From NCBI GenBank assembly GCA_014799985.1, contig JAAVGZ010000020.1:1-5151 (forward strand): a DNA stretch of 5,151 nt. The letters are read 5' to 3'. This stretch comes from Helicobacter sp. (GTDB taxonomy: Bacteria > Campylobacterota > Campylobacteria > Campylobacterales > Helicobacteraceae). Below the pieces are notes generated by a model. That model saw only the letters and a list, made by a program, of their open reading frames with translations. It did not search any database and had not been told where the DNA came from. The first letter of the stretch is position 1; every line of letters starts with the position of its first letter. This document shows positions 5,013-5,151 of the stretch, piece after piece. The position numbers were made by a program, and so were the translations under genes.

Positions 5013-5071
5013 GAATCCCCAGAAAAAGCGCGCGCAAAGCTATGGCGAAGCCATAGCACAGCGCCGCTTTG
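5013..5071 (-). repeat. Palindromic repeat (family III), right copy
   Basis: The inverted counterpart of 47-100: GAATC, AGAAAAAGCGCGCGC and CAGCGCCGCTTTG are shared. Its centre is a perfect 8-bp hairpin, GCTATGGC (5039-5046) and GCCATAGC (5050-5057), where the left copy has a different, shorter palindrome. The two copies face inward and enclose every gene in the window. 5072-5151 holds nothing I can identify. Confidence 0.75.
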
Positions 5072-5151
5072 AAGATTACAATTTTTGATTCTCCATTGCT
5101 CTTTAATCTTAACGTCCCAACCACAGCGCACACGTCTATGTTCTCATATTA

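Noticed and set aside
47..5071. Composite transposon or insertion sequence bounded by inverted repeats
   Set aside because: No transposase or integrase anywhere inside and no target-site duplication recognisable; the bounding element looks like an interspersed palindrome.
4874..5133. Minus-strand frames of 60-85 codons at the right end
   Set aside because: They consist entirely of translated repeats and hairpin elements (4830-5071) with no conserved protein features.

Overview
The window looks like chromosomal DNA of an enterohepatic Helicobacter or close Campylobacterota relative. The grounds are AT-rich coding with A-rich Shine-Dalgarno sites, flagellar-type sigma-54 promoters (GGAAC-N5-TTGCTT), many scattered palindromic repeats of the 'GTCATTGCGAG...' kind, and two proteins resembling, from memory, the Campylobacterota family called 'Cj0814 family flagellar-dependent secreted protein'. 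The species cannot be fixed from sequence alone.

Layout. 1-456 has no gene: it holds a 54-bp palindromic repeat, a short hairpin repeat, two tandem copies of the 'GTCATTGCGAG' repeat, and a sigma-54 promoter. 457-1794 (+) is a 445-aa Cj0814-like protein (paralogue A). 1795-1969 holds a second hairpin repeat and a half copy of the long repeat. 1970-2227 (+) is a small exported-protein gene with a clear signal peptide, apparently broken by two compensating frameshifts. The sigma-54 promoter of the next gene lies inside its 3' end. 2259-3188 (+) encodes an unrecognised 309-aa soluble protein (gene B). 3189-3388 holds one more long repeat between convergent genes. 4726-3389 (-) is a second 445-aa Cj0814-like protein (paralogue C). 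4727-5151 holds C's sigma-54 promoter, one more long repeat, two other palindromic elements, and an inverted copy of the 54-bp repeat found at the left end.

How it fits together. Each of the three intact genes has its own sigma-54 site with exact GG-N10-GC spacing, placed 30-35 bases before the start codon. In Helicobacter and Campylobacter this sigma factor, with FlgR/FlgS, mainly drives middle flagellar genes (hook, rod, basal body). Co-expression with the flagellar export apparatus fits proteins that lack a Sec signal and, for A and C, lack cysteine: candidate substrates of flagellar type III export. A and C also share about 50 bp of promoter DNA, including a 22-bp block upstream of the sigma-54 site, and each has a long repeat in the same orientation just upstream. 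The locus therefore reads as a duplicated, inverted 'repeat - promoter - secreted protein' cassette with an orphan third gene between the copies. Export, effector function and any inversion of the segment are inference.
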